The notes beneath the pieces were generated by a model. That model did no database searches. It had not been told where the DNA came from and worked only from the letters and a program-made list of their open reading frames with translations. The translations under genes and the position numbers were made by a program. DNA of 35,855 nt from an uncultured Clostridia bacterium (lineage in GTDB: Bacteria; Bacillota; Clostridia; Christensenellales; Borkfalkiaceae), in NCBI GenBank assembly GCA_947630775.1, contig CANRIY010000002.1, forward strand, positions 1-35,855, in the 5' to 3' direction. Each line of letters begins with the position of its first letter. Position 1 is the stretch's first letter. Shown in pieces: positions 1 through 8,086 of this stretch.

Positions 1-1
1 G

Positions 2-871
2 GAAGATATTGCCGACGAGACGGAAGAGGAGCTTTCTTCCTTCGATATGGACGAGCGGGAAGCCGCGCGCGTCGAATTCCGCCTCGACGAGATCAAGTCC
101 CTCAAAAAGAAATACGGCGGGAGCGTGGAGGCGGCGATCGCATATCTCGCCCGCGCAAAGGAAGAATTTTCCGCACTGGAAGACAGCGGGGAGCGTTTCG
201 AAAAACTTTCCGATGAACTCACCCACACCGAGGACGCGCTCTATAGCGCATGCCTTGCGCTCACGGCGGCAAGGAAAGAGACTGCGAAAGGATTTACGGA
301 GCGGGTCGCCGCGGAGCTCAAAACGCTTGCGATCGGCGCGGCGCGGTTTGAGATCGAATTCGGGGAGTATTCGCGCGGGGATGTCCCGAAAGCGACTTCC
401 GAGGGCCTCGGAGAGGTGAGATTTCTCTTTTCCGCAAACCGCGGGGAGCCCTTGAAACCGCTCGACAAGATCATCAGCGGCGGCGAAATGAGCAGATTTA
501 TGCTCGCCGTCAAGGCGCAAATGTCCGCTGTCGGCGAGATCGGGACGTATATCTTCGACGAGATCGACGCGGGGATCGGCGGCGAAACAGCCAAGGCGGT
601 CGGAGAAAAATTCTGCACGATCTCGAGAAATACGCAGATCGTTGCGGTATCCCATCTTGCGCGCATCGCCGCATTTGCCGACAGGAATTTCCTCATAGAA
701 AAACAGGAAGAAGGGGGAAGGACGTTCACGCGGATCCGAAGCCTTGAACGGGAGGAACTGCTTCGCGAGATCGCACGGCTCATCGGCGGAGACACCGGGC
801 AGATCGCAACGGAACATGCGCGTCTCCTGTTGTCGGAAGCCGAACTTTACAAAAACTCCCTTTCTGCATAG
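2..871 (+). CDS. recN: DNA repair protein RecN (C-terminal part, truncated by window edge)
   Basis: SMC-like ATPase that acts early in double-strand-break repair in the cytoplasm. The frame is open from base 2, so the N-terminal half, including Walker A, lies upstream of the window. The visible 289 residues begin in the coiled coil and end with the ATPase head. The ABC signature SGGEMSR lies near bases 475-495. The Walker B segment YIFDEIDAGIGG follows at about 548-583, and the switch histidine region VSHLARIAAFAD at about 649-684. The next gene is spoIVB, the usual recN neighbour in Firmicutes. RecN is normally SOS-induced, but its promoter is outside the window. The identification is firm; an internal ATG at 47 is not the real start. 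Confidence 0.95.
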   Translation, partial: EDIADETEEELSSFDMDEREAARVEFRLDEIKSLKKKYGGSVEAAIAYLARAKEEFSALEDSGERFEKLSDELTHTEDALYSACLALTAARKETAKGFTERVAAELKTLAIGAARFEIEFGEYSRGDVPKATSEGLGEVRFLFSANRGEPLKPLDKIISGGEMSRFMLAVKAQMSAVGEIGTYIFDEIDAGIGGETAKAVGEKFCTISRNTQIVAVSHLARIAAFADRNFLIEKQEEGGRTFTRIRSLEREELLREIARLIGGDTGQIATEHARLLLSEAELYKNSLSA

Positions 872-931
872 AGCCGAACGAAGAATAGAAACACGCAGCT
901 TGCGCAAAGTAATCTCCAAACGGAGGTTTTC

Positions 932-1939
932 ATGCGTAAGCTGAATTTTTTTCTTGCGGCTTTTGCAACGCTCTTCGCCGTATGCCTCACGGGCACGGGG
1001 ATCGATGCAAATGCCGCTTCCAATGAATATTATTTGGGCGGAATGACGGCAGGATTTTCCCTCTCCGCGGGAGGGGCGGAGGTGATCGGGCTCTCCGAGG
1101 TCTCGTCCGACGACGGGATCCACCGCCCGGCGGAAGAGGTCGGGATCAAGGTCGGCGATCTCATCTGCGCGGCGGACAGTATCAGGATCAAGAGCATTTC
1201 CGACCTCAATGCCGCGCTCGAACGCAGCGGCGGGAAGGAAATCGTCCTCACGGTCAAGCGGAACGGAGAGACTGCGGAAATCAAATTGAGACCCGCACTC
1301 GACAAAAAGACGGGAAAATATAAGATCGGCGTGCTCATCCGCGACACTTTGACGGGTATCGGCACCGTAACCTACATCAAAAAGGACACTCTTCGCTTCG
1401 GATCTTTGGGACATGCCGTATGCGACGAAAGCAATCAATCACTTGAAATTTCCGACCCGAAAGTTTATCTTTGCAGTGTGATCGGCGTTAACAAGGGAAA
1501 ACGCGGGAAAGCGGGGGAGCTCAGAGGGCTCTTCCTCAACGATAAGGCGATCGGTAAGGCAGATTCCGTCTGTATGACGGGACTCTACGGAACATTCGAT
1601 AAAAATTATGATTTTTCGCATACCGAAACGGTCGAGATCGCACCGATTTCGGAAGCGACGATCGGAAAAGCCGTCATTTACTCCACGATCGACGGCGTTT
1701 GCCCGCAAAAATATGAGATCAGCATTGCGAAAGTAGACGAAAACAATAAGGATCATAAGAATTTTGTGATCAAGGTGACGGACGAAAAACTCATCAAAGA
1801 GACGGGCGGGATCGTGCAGGGGATGAGCGGGAGCCCGATCGTCCAGAACGGAAAATTGATCGGAGCAGTCACTCACGTCTTTTTGAACGATCCGACGCGC
1901 GGCTACGGCATCGGGATCGAACATATGATAGAAAAATAA
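932..1939 (+). CDS. spoIVB: SpoIVB serine peptidase (stage IV sporulation protein B)
   Basis: Secreted signalling protease of family S55. In Bacillus it is made in the forespore and triggers pro-SigK processing by cleaving SpoIVFA. The 335-aa product has a signal/anchor segment (about residues 4-28) and a PDZ domain (about 55-125) with the GIKVGDLI core. The S55 catalytic region follows, with His161 in SLGHAV and the serine motif GMSGSP at 297-302. It is about 90 residues shorter than the Bacillus enzyme. A good SD (GGAGG) lies 7-11 bases before the ATG. It follows recN by 60 bp, as in Bacillus, but spo0A, the usual next gene, is not here. An AGAATA / CAAAGTA pair around 889-918 is a weak SigF/SigG-like promoter candidate. 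Confidence 0.93.
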   Translation: MRKLNFFLAAFATLFAVCLTGTGIDANAASNEYYLGGMTAGFSLSAGGAEVIGLSEVSSDDGIHRPAEEVGIKVGDLICAADSIRIKSISDLNAALERSGGKEIVLTVKRNGETAEIKLRPALDKKTGKYKIGVLIRDTLTGIGTVTYIKKDTLRFGSLGHAVCDESNQSLEISDPKVYLCSVIGVNKGKRGKAGELRGLFLNDKAIGKADSVCMTGLYGTFDKNYDFSHTETVEIAPISEATIGKAVIYSTIDGVCPQKYEISIAKVDENNKDHKNFVIKVTDEKLIKETGGIVQGMSGSPIVQNGKLIGAVTHVFLNDPTRGYGIGIEHMIEK

Positions 1940-1976
1940 GTCGAATCATCGGAGAAATCGGTTCATATCATGGGAT

Positions 1977-2573
1977 ATGAACCTCTTTTTTGTCCGCGAC
2001 ACGCTCATGCGCGCCATAGAACGGAAAAAGACACTTTTGGCGCTCTCCGTTCTCTTCTTGTTTATGACGATCCTCGGGATCTCTCTCGTCTCGTCGCCCG
2101 CCGTCTATGAATACCAGCTTTCCGTCACAGATAAATTTATGACGGAGATCTGTTTTTCGGACGACAGCGTCTTTTTGATCTTTCTTTCGAGAACGGCGGG
2201 GTTTTCCCTGCTTCTTCTGCTCGTCCTTGCGGGAGGGATCCATCCCGTCGCGCTCCTTCTTCCGCTTGCCGTTCTCCTGTACCGTGCGTTTACGTTCGGC
2301 GGAAGTCTCTATGTCTTTTTCAGCTTTTACGGACTTTCGGGCGGGCTCGTCGTCTTTGTCCTCTATCTGCCCGTTCATCTCTGCGTAGACGTCTGCCTTT
2401 TGCTTGCTGCGTCCCTCTCCGTGGGGCGGGCGTTCGGGTTTTGCTTCTGCAAAAACGATTTTTTGGGGCTCCTTTGGGATTTTCTTGCACTTTTCCTCCT
2501 CATCGCCTTGGTCTGTTTCGTTGAAATGATCCTGCTTCTCGTCCTGTTTCACCCGATAGGAAATATTTTGTAA
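1977..2573 (+). CDS. SpoIIM-like multi-pass membrane protein
   Basis: The 198-aa protein is very hydrophobic, with about five membrane segments. One lies near residues 20-40, a pair at about 67-100, one near 120-145 and one near 168-195. A long loop with acidic residues follows the first segment. The arrangement of a Gly/Phe-rich segment (RAFTFGGSLYVFFSFYGLSGG), then a Pro-containing helix and a small-residue helix, resembles SpoIIM. SpoIIM is the membrane component of the SpoIID-SpoIIM-SpoIIP peptidoglycan machine needed for engulfment. In Bacillus spoIIM lies in the same neighbourhood as dacF, which fits a carboxypeptidase gene directly downstream here. The assignment rests on topology, size and context, not on a catalytic motif. 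No strong SD is seen. Confidence 0.5.
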   Translation: MNLFFVRDTLMRAIERKKTLLALSVLFLFMTILGISLVSSPAVYEYQLSVTDKFMTEICFSDDSVFLIFLSRTAGFSLLLLLVLAGGIHPVALLLPLAVLLYRAFTFGGSLYVFFSFYGLSGGLVVFVLYLPVHLCVDVCLLLAASLSVGRAFGFCFCKNDFLGLLWDFLALFLLIALVCFVEMILLLVLFHPIGNIL

Positions 2574-2607
2574 GTGTATTTTTCATCCGAAGCGGCAAAC
2601 TGACGGT

Positions 2608-3756
2608 ATGAAGAAAATCATTTGTGCGGTCATATCGGTACTATCGGCGCCCATGTTCTTATTCGGGGGCGCGAGCAGAGCCGTTGCGCTCGAAAAGGAA
2701 CCCGCCTGCAAGGCGGCATATTGCTGCGACTATGGCACGGGGACAACGATCTACGCAAAAGAGGAGACAAAACGGCTTCCCATTGCGAGCATGTGCAAGA
2801 TCATGACGCTGCTTCTGTCCTTTGAAGCGGTAGACAGGGGAGAGCTTTCCTACGGCGAAATGATCACCGTAAGCGAAAATGCGGCGGGAATGGGAGGTTC
2901 GCAGGTATTTTTGCAGGCGGGGCTCTCCTATTCGGCGGAAGAGCTCTTGAAGACGATCGCCGTCTGTTCCGCAAATGACTCCTGCGTTGCGATGGCGGAA
3001 CGCGTTGCGGGGAGCGAAAGCGCTTTCATCGAAAAAATGAACGCTCGCGCAAAGGAGCTCGGGGCAGAAAACACGCTCTTTGCGAACTGCACGGGGCTTC
3101 CGAAGGAACCGCAGTATTCCTGCGCCAAAGACGTTGCGGCAATGCTGCGGGAACTCTTAAAGCATGACAAATATTATTCATTGACGAAAATCTGGATGGA
3201 GGATTTTGCCCATCCCGACGGCAGAACGACCCAAATCAGCAATACAAACAAGCTGTTGCGCTATTATGACGGTTGCGACGGCGGAAAAACAGGATTTACG
3301 AGCGAAGCGGGATATTGTCTCGCCGCAACGGCCAAGCGGGGGGATACGCGCATCATTTCCGTCGTGATCGGCGCGGAGAGCTCGAAGATCAGAAATGCGG
3401 AAGTTTCCGCCTTGCTTGACGAAGCCTTTCAAAATTATGAGAATAAAGTTCTCCTGAACGCCGGGGAGACGGTCGGAGAACGGGCTGAGGTCAGAGGCAG
3501 CCGCGTGGAATCGGTTTCCGTCGCCGCAAAAGACGCCCTGACGGCGTTCGGGAAGAGGGGAGAGGACGGGAAATACCATGTGGAGATCCGCCTCGGTGAG
3601 CTTCGCGCGCCCGTCTCTTCGGGCGATGACGTCGGAGAAGCAATTCTTTACAGCGACGGTGTGGAGATCTCCCGCGTCGGGCTCGTCGCCACGGAGGATG
3701 CGCCCCCGTACACATGGTGGGACGCCCTCCGCGAAAGCGCCAAAAACTGGAATTAA
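2608..3756 (+). CDS. dacF: D-alanyl-D-alanine carboxypeptidase, PBP5/DacF type (family S11)
   Basis: Removes the terminal D-Ala of peptidoglycan pentapeptides outside the membrane and so limits cross-linking. The 382-aa product has a signal peptide (about residues 1-27) and the three penicillin-binding motifs: SxxK as SMCK at 61-64, SxN as SAN at 121-123, and KTG at 227-229. A C-terminal beta domain follows (about 280-370). There is little sequence after it, so the amphipathic membrane anchor of PBP5 is reduced. It is named by context next to the SpoIIM-like gene, because dacF and dacB cannot be separated by motifs. The start lacks a good SD. GTGTA at 2574-2578 with GGCAAACTGA 15 bp later is a weak SigF-like promoter match, worth noting because Bacillus dacF is SigF-controlled. 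Confidence 0.9.
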   Translation: MKKIICAVISVLSAPMFLFGGASRAVALEKEPACKAAYCCDYGTGTTIYAKEETKRLPIASMCKIMTLLLSFEAVDRGELSYGEMITVSENAAGMGGSQVFLQAGLSYSAEELLKTIAVCSANDSCVAMAERVAGSESAFIEKMNARAKELGAENTLFANCTGLPKEPQYSCAKDVAAMLRELLKHDKYYSLTKIWMEDFAHPDGRTTQISNTNKLLRYYDGCDGGKTGFTSEAGYCLAATAKRGDTRIISVVIGAESSKIRNAEVSALLDEAFQNYENKVLLNAGETVGERAEVRGSRVESVSVAAKDALTAFGKRGEDGKYHVEIRLGELRAPVSSGDDVGEAILYSDGVEISRVGLVATEDAPPYTWWDALRESAKNWN

Positions 3757-3770
3757 AGGATTTTGCATAG

Positions 3771-3804
3771 TACTATGTCAGACATAACATTCAGTTGTTA
3801 TGTC
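3771..3804. repeat. Palindromic repeat with hairpin after the carboxypeptidase gene
   Basis: TACTATGTCAGACATA (3771-3786) is repeated exactly at 12992-13007. Here it runs into a second inverted repeat, GACATAAC (3781-3788) with GTTATGTC (3797-3804), followed by ATTTTCTT. It starts 14 bp after the dacF stop and could act as a weak terminator. The longer element at 12992-13028 suggests a dispersed palindromic unit. Confidence 0.55.
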
Positions 3805-3835
3805 ATTTTCTTATGACGTAATTTCACAAAATCTC

Positions 3836-3865
3836 TTGCCTTTTTCAATGCTCTTATGGTATAAT
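3836..3865 (+). promoter_or_regulatory. SigA promoter of the site-2 protease gene, probably giving a leaderless mRNA
   Basis: TTGCCT (3836-3841), an 18-bp spacer and a perfect TATAAT (3860-3865). The ATG at 3874 begins only 8 bases after the -10 box, so the transcript would start at or within 2-3 bases of the start codon. No SD can fit between them. Confidence 0.7.
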
Positions 3866-3873
3866 ATACCTGT

Positions 3874-4602
3874 ATGTTTGATCCCGACAAAATCATCGAG
3901 CTATTTGCAAGTTTTCTTGCCGTGGTCGTCGTCCTGACGCTCCATGAGTTTGCGCATGCCTTTGTTGCTTACAAATGCGGGGATCCGACGCCGAAAATTT
4001 ACGGCCGTCTTTCCGTCAATCCGCTCAGGCACTTTGATCTTGTCGGGCTCATCTGCTTTACGCTCGTCGGATTCGGGTGGGCAAAACCCGTGCCGATCGA
4101 TCCCAATAACTTCAAACGGTACCGTTTGGGGCTCGGGCTTACGGCCTCTGCGGGCGTCGCCACGAATTACATCATGGCGTTCTTGTTTTACCCGCTTGCG
4201 CTCCTCGTGATCAATTTCATGCCCTCGATCGTCTTTTTGACGACCTTTCTCCGTCTTCTCTTCCTGTCGCTCTATGCGTACAGCCTCGGATTCTGCGTAT
4301 TCAACCTGTTGCCGTTTTATCCGCTCGACGGATTCCGCATTGTGGACGCGCTCAATAAGCGCCGCGGCCCTGTCTATCGCTTTTTAAGGCAATACGGGTA
4401 CTATATCCTGCTCTTTCTCATTGCGGAAAGTTTCATCTGCCGCATTTTTGTGAATTTCGGGATCTATCAGATGGATCAATTCAACATTCTCGGCTGGATC
4501 ATGCAATTCGCCGAAAAATATCTCGGTTTCCCCATCCTTGCCATCTGGGGACTTGCGTTCGGAATGCCCGTTGAGGCGCTGTGGGGGCTTTTACTATGGT
4601 AG
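3874..4602 (+). CDS. Site-2 protease family protein (M50 intramembrane metalloprotease)
   Basis: Predicted zinc-dependent intramembrane protease. The 242-aa protein is mostly transmembrane. The zinc motif HEFAH is at residues 24-28 in the first membrane segment. The third ligand is expected in the NLLPFYPLDG segment, with Asp152. It has no PDZ domain, so it belongs to the short S2P group often found beside scpA in Firmicutes rather than to RseP or SpoIVFB. The substrate is unknown. The start is fixed by the HExxH position and the lack of an alternative upstream. Its -10 box lies 8 bases before the ATG, implying a leaderless message. It overlaps scpA by 7 bases (ATGGTAG), so the protease and scpAB are probably co-transcribed. 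Confidence 0.88.
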   Translation: MFDPDKIIELFASFLAVVVVLTLHEFAHAFVAYKCGDPTPKIYGRLSVNPLRHFDLVGLICFTLVGFGWAKPVPIDPNNFKRYRLGLGLTASAGVATNYIMAFLFYPLALLVINFMPSIVFLTTFLRLLFLSLYAYSLGFCVFNLLPFYPLDGFRIVDALNKRRGPVYRFLRQYGYYILLFLIAESFICRIFVNFGIYQMDQFNILGWIMQFAEKYLGFPILAIWGLAFGMPVEALWGLLLW

Positions 4603-5393
4603 ATCGCGAAAAATTCGAATCGGTCGTCGATTATACGACCGTCCTGAAAGGATTTGAAGGTCCTTTGGATCTGCTCCTTTACCTTATCAACAAAGAGGAG
4701 ATCGAGATCAAAGACGTCTTTGTGTCTGAAGTCACGGAGCAATTCCTCGACTATATGAAGGGGCTTCCGTATTTGGACGTCGACAAGGTGAGCGAATACC
4801 TGAACATCGCGGCGACCATTCTCAAGATCAAGGCACAGTACCTCGTCCCCAATCTGGAAGAGGATCCCGAGATCGACGCCGAGATCGAAGAGGACAAGGC
4901 GAGCCTGATCCGTGCGCTCGAAGAGTACAAGCTCATCAAAGAGGAGATGGCGAAGCTCAAGGAGCTCGAGACGATCGGCTACTTCTTCAAGGAGCCGGAC
5001 AGGGATGTTGGGGAGACAAAGACGGTATTCAACCTCGACAATCTCACGCTTGAAGGCCTTGTGAACGCCTTTTCGGCGCTGATGCTCAAACGCGAGAGCG
5101 TCAAGGGCGACGCCGAAGTGCGTGAGATCCCGCGCGACGAGTTTACGGTCGAACAGAAGGTCGCCTTTATCCTCGAAAGCCTTGAAGAGGGGAAATCTTT
5201 GAAATTTGAGGAACTTTTCACGAAAAACTACTCAAAACCCGAGATCGTCACGACCTTTCAGGCGATGCTCGAGCTCTTGAAACTGCAATACCTGCGCGTC
5301 AGGCAGGAAAACGCATTCGGGGAGATCGTCATTTCCCTCAACCCTGACAGAAAGGAGGAAGAACCCCTTGGAACCATTGACGAATATCATTGA
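4596..5393 (+). CDS. scpA: Segregation and condensation protein A
   Basis: Kleisin subunit of the SMC-ScpA-ScpB condensin that organises and segregates the chromosome. The product has 265 aa. The hallmark N-terminal motif FEGPLDLLLYLI sits near residues 15-26, the helical linker is rich in Glu/Lys (about 90-130), and the C-terminal winged helix that binds the SMC head is at about 170-245. I chose ATG at 4596 because GGGGG at 4583-4587 is a well-spaced SD and the ATG overlaps the protease stop. A GTG at 4581 would add five residues and place the SD inside the gene. The reading frame extends 26 bases past the start of scpB, indicating translational coupling. Confidence 0.95.
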   Translation: MVDREKFESVVDYTTVLKGFEGPLDLLLYLINKEEIEIKDVFVSEVTEQFLDYMKGLPYLDVDKVSEYLNIAATILKIKAQYLVPNLEEDPEIDAEIEEDKASLIRALEEYKLIKEEMAKLKELETIGYFFKEPDRDVGETKTVFNLDNLTLEGLVNAFSALMLKRESVKGDAEVREIPRDEFTVEQKVAFILESLEEGKSLKFEELFTKNYSKPEIVTTFQAMLELLKLQYLRVRQENAFGEIVISLNPDRKEEEPLGTIDEYH

Positions 5394-6084
5394 GGCAGTG
5401 CTCTTTGCTTCGGGCAAGCCCGTTGCGATCGCCGACATGGCGGAAAAACTCGAAGTTACAGAGTCGGAGATCAAGACCGCGCTCAAAGAGCTGGGGGAAA
5501 AATACGGCGAAAACGCGGGTATCAGGCTTCTTGAATTCAACAAGAAGGCACAGCTCGCCACCAATCCCAATTATAAAGAGCAGGTCGCGGCCGTCCTCAA
5601 TCCCATCCGCGAAAAGGAACTTACCCGCACCGTGCTCGAAACAGCGGCGATCATTGCCTATAAACAGCCCGTGACGCGTACGGAGATCGAGATCCTGCGG
5701 GGGCTCAACAGCGACTATGCCGTCAATGTCCTGCTCGATCTCAAACTCATCTATCCCTGCGGCAGAAAAGACGCCATCGGGCATCCCGTTTTATTTGCGA
5801 CGACGGACGAGTTTTTGAAGCGCTTCAAACTCAACACGCTTGCGGACCTTCCCGATTACGAAGAGCTGATGAGCGCGATCCGCCGCACGGAGGATATCGA
5901 CAGCTATCTCTATGCCCGCGAGGAATATGTTGAGACGCCAGAGGCGCCGTCCGAGGACGAAAACGCGCAAGCCGATCCTCCCGAAAAGCCGCGCGGGCAG
6001 GGGAGAGAGGAAGTCAAAGACGGCTACGAGATCCCCGACTTTTTGAGGGGGCTCGACGACAGCGACCTTGTAAAAATCGGCTGA
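5368..6084 (+). CDS. scpB: Segregation and condensation protein B
   Basis: Partner of ScpA in the SMC complex. The 238-aa product has tandem winged-helix domains. The N-terminal one begins IIEAVLFASGKPV, and the second contains the typical TRTVLETAAIIAYKQPVTRTEIEILRG-like stretch around residues 88-115. An acidic, proline-rich tail of about 40 residues follows the core (about 190-230) and is probably disordered. It starts at TTG: AAAGGAGG at 5351-5358 lies 9 bases upstream and no ATG is available in this frame. It overlaps scpA by 26 bases. A strong hairpin with a T-run follows at 6117-6150. Confidence 0.95.
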   Translation: MEPLTNIIEAVLFASGKPVAIADMAEKLEVTESEIKTALKELGEKYGENAGIRLLEFNKKAQLATNPNYKEQVAAVLNPIREKELTRTVLETAAIIAYKQPVTRTEIEILRGLNSDYAVNVLLDLKLIYPCGRKDAIGHPVLFATTDEFLKRFKLNTLADLPDYEELMSAIRRTEDIDSYLYAREEYVETPEAPSEDENAQADPPEKPRGQGREEVKDGYEIPDFLRGLDDSDLVKIG

Positions 6085-6116
6085 CTTTCTTTTCCGTAAA
6101 CAAATATTTTTTAACG

Positions 6117-6150
6117 ATTCGCCCATATTACGGTTATGGGCGAATTTTTT
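6117..6150 (+). terminator. Rho-independent terminator after scpB, overlapping the next start codon
   Basis: Perfect 11-bp stem ATTCGCCCATA (6117-6127) / TATGGGCGAAT (6135-6145) with a 7-nt loop, then a run of six T (6145-6150). The right arm contains the ATG (6136) of the following reading frame, so termination and initiation of that gene appear mutually exclusive unless it has its own promoter inside the loop region. Confidence 0.85.
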
Positions 6151-6717
6151 GTGTACTCCACGTTCGCGGGATTTGTTCTGACCTTTTTTCCCGTCTTTCT
6201 GTGGCTGGACGCCTATGTGGACGCAAGGGGAAACCGCGCGTGGTTTTCCTTTTCCGCCTATCGCTTCATGAAGATCTTCGGCGGCTACGGACAGCTCGAC
6301 AAAGAGGGGATCGCCGTTCATATCACGAAGAAAACGGCACTTTTTTTGCCCTTCGATAAATTAGGCGATATGCGCAAAAAATTCGAGATCACAAAGGGGT
6401 TCCAGCTCTGGAAATTTCACCAGACGGTGGAGATCGGCGGCGCGGAGAACGTCTACGGCGTCCTCGTTGCAGCGGGGATCCAGTCGTTTGCGGGCGGCGC
6501 ATTTGCGTATCTGAGGACAAAACATCCCTTTGTGTCCCTCAAAAACTGTACCCTGCTCGCAGAGGACCCCTGCCTGAAACTTTCCTTCGAAAATGCGGTC
6601 ATCTTTAACGGATTTGTTTTAGGCATGGCAATCACAAAAAAATTATTGGAGGCATTGATAAATTGGATAAGAAAAAAAAGATTGACAGCATCATGGAAAA
6701 AACAGCGGAGCAGCTGA
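6136..6717 (+). CDS. Membrane-anchored protein, YtfI/DUF2953-like by context
   Basis: Unrecognised by strong motif. The 193-aa product has an N-terminal membrane segment (about residues 5-24), then a soluble part, a small hydrophobic patch near 106-120, and a strongly basic C-terminus. It lies directly upstream of gerW/ytfJ with a 55-base overlap. In Bacillus ytfI (DUF2953) and ytfJ form such a pair, so a sporulation-linked DUF2953-type role is likely but inferred. The start is uncertain. ATG 6136 lies inside a terminator stem and has no SD; GTG 6151 is an alternative that keeps the membrane segment. ATA (6107-6109) and CATATTA (6124-6130) could be a SigE-like promoter, which would again imply an almost leaderless message. 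Confidence 0.6.
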   Translation: MGEFFVYSTFAGFVLTFFPVFLWLDAYVDARGNRAWFSFSAYRFMKIFGGYGQLDKEGIAVHITKKTALFLPFDKLGDMRKKFEITKGFQLWKFHQTVEIGGAENVYGVLVAAGIQSFAGGAFAYLRTKHPFVSLKNCTLLAEDPCLKLSFENAVIFNGFVLGMAITKKLLEALINWIRKKRLTASWKKQRSS

Positions 6718-7052
6718 CAAGTCTCGTTGACGTAAATACCGTCATCGGAAAGCCCGTGTTTACAGCGAGCGGCGCGCAGATCATCCCGTTTACAAAGGTC
6801 ACGATGGGTTACCTTTCGGGCGGGGGCGAATACGGGGAAGTGAAAGCGATCAAAGAAGATGAATGCTTTCCCTTTGCGGGCGGCGCAGGCACCGTCATCA
6901 ACCTCAAACCGGCGGGATTCCTCATCGACGACGGGAAGGCCTGCCGCGTCGTCCGTCTTACGAACGACCCCATCGACGGGCTCATCGAGAAAGCGAGCGA
7001 GATTGTCGAAAAACTGGTCGATAAGGCGGGCAATGGAGAAGATGAAGGGTAA
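6663..7052 (+). CDS. ytfJ: GerW/YtfJ family sporulation protein
   Basis: Forespore-associated protein required in Bacillus for normal L-alanine germination; its biochemical role is not established. The 129-aa product shows the conserved family core: VNTVIGKPVFTASG near residues 23-37, IIPFTKVTMGYLSGGGEYG near 39-58, and a Gly-rich FAGGAGT segment near 70-76. A helical C-terminus carries DPIDGLIEKASEIVEKL. TTG at 6663 is the start: TGGAGG at 6647-6652 is 10 bases upstream and no ATG precedes the conserved core in frame. It overlaps the upstream gene and the following carboxypeptidase (20 bases), so these form a translationally coupled set. Confidence 0.9.
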   Translation: MDKKKKIDSIMEKTAEQLTSLVDVNTVIGKPVFTASGAQIIPFTKVTMGYLSGGGEYGEVKAIKEDECFPFAGGAGTVINLKPAGFLIDDGKACRVVRLTNDPIDGLIEKASEIVEKLVDKAGNGEDEG

Positions 7053-8049
7053 ATCGGTATTTTTTGCACTGATGTTCGCCCTGACGGCGTTTCTCGCGCT
7101 CTTTGTCACCGCTTCGCCTGCCCAAAAGACAGATGCGGCGACGGCGGCAAGGGGGGAATGCGTGGTGGAGATCTCCTCGCGGCGGATCCTGCATGAAAAG
7201 GACGCCGGGACATTCCTGCCCATGGCGAGCACGACAAAGGTCCTCACGGCGATCCTCATTCTCGACGACTGCGATCCCGACGAGACCGTTGTGGTGCCGA
7301 AAGCGGCCGAGGGCGTCGAGGGATCGAGCGTTTATCTTCGCGCGGGCGACAGTTACACCGTCAAAGATCTGTTGTACGGACTCATGCTGCGCTCGGGGAA
7401 CGATTGCGCTGTCACGCTCGCCCTTCATCACAGCGGAAGTATCGAGAAGTTTTCGGAAAAAATGAATGAAAAAGCGGCGCTCCTCGGCGCAGAAGGCAGT
7501 TTTTTTGTTAATCCGCACGGACTTCCCGATTCCCGCCATCATACGACGGCGCGCGACCTCGCCCTGATCTCCGCCTATGCAATGGAGAATGAGACCTTCC
7601 GCGAGATCGTCTCCTGCAAGTTCTACGAGCCGCGCGGCTGGCAGAATAAGAACAAGATGCTCTTCACCTACGAGGGCGCAGTCGGCGTCAAGACGGGCTT
7701 TACAGTCGCGGCGGGACGCTGCCTTGTCACCTGTGCGGAGCGCAATGGGATGAAAGTTTTGAGCGTTGTTCTGAACTGTCCCGAGATGTATGAGCGGACG
7801 GCGGAACTTCTCGATCATGCCTTTGAAAATTATGCCTTGTACGACCTCTGCGACAGCTCCGAGCCGTGGGAGGGCTATGAGATCAAGTGCGGCTTTTCCT
7901 ATCCGCTCAAAAAAACAGAACTCCGCTCGCTGCGCTTTTCGAGCGACCTTCTCGACCCTCTCCCGCAGAAAAAGGGGGAAGTCGCGGGACAAATGAAGAT
8001 ATATCTTGAAAACAGCTTGCTTTTTTCGCAGAATTTGTATATCATATAG
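7033..8049 (+). CDS. D-alanyl-D-alanine carboxypeptidase, second copy (family S11)
   Basis: Extracytoplasmic DD-carboxypeptidase that trims peptidoglycan stem peptides. The product is about 338 aa. A signal sequence covers residues 8-27. The active-site SxxK is STTK at 66-69, SxN is SGN at 121-123 and KTG is at 220-222. The C-terminal domain is only about 70 residues, shorter than in the copy at 2608. The position after scpAB and before rluB matches dacB in Bacillus (scpA-scpB-...-dacB-spmA-spmB-rluB), where it shapes spore cortex; spmA and spmB are absent here. ATG 7033 or ATG 7042 may be the start. Both overlap ytfJ, and the signal peptide excludes the longer upstream frame. Confidence 0.9.
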   Translation: MEKMKGKSVFFALMFALTAFLALFVTASPAQKTDAATAARGECVVEISSRRILHEKDAGTFLPMASTTKVLTAILILDDCDPDETVVVPKAAEGVEGSSVYLRAGDSYTVKDLLYGLMLRSGNDCAVTLALHHSGSIEKFSEKMNEKAALLGAEGSFFVNPHGLPDSRHHTTARDLALISAYAMENETFREIVSCKFYEPRGWQNKNKMLFTYEGAVGVKTGFTVAAGRCLVTCAERNGMKVLSVVLNCPEMYERTAELLDHAFENYALYDLCDSSEPWEGYEIKCGFSYPLKKTELRSLRFSSDLLDPLPQKKGEVAGQMKIYLENSLLFSQNLYII

Positions 8050-8086
8050 GAAGTACAAAAGGAGCGCAGAGAAATCTGCACACGAT

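Noticed and set aside
5791-6321. 176-codon minus-strand frame under scpB and the next gene
   Set aside because: It is a shadow of two well-supported + strand genes and spans their terminator.
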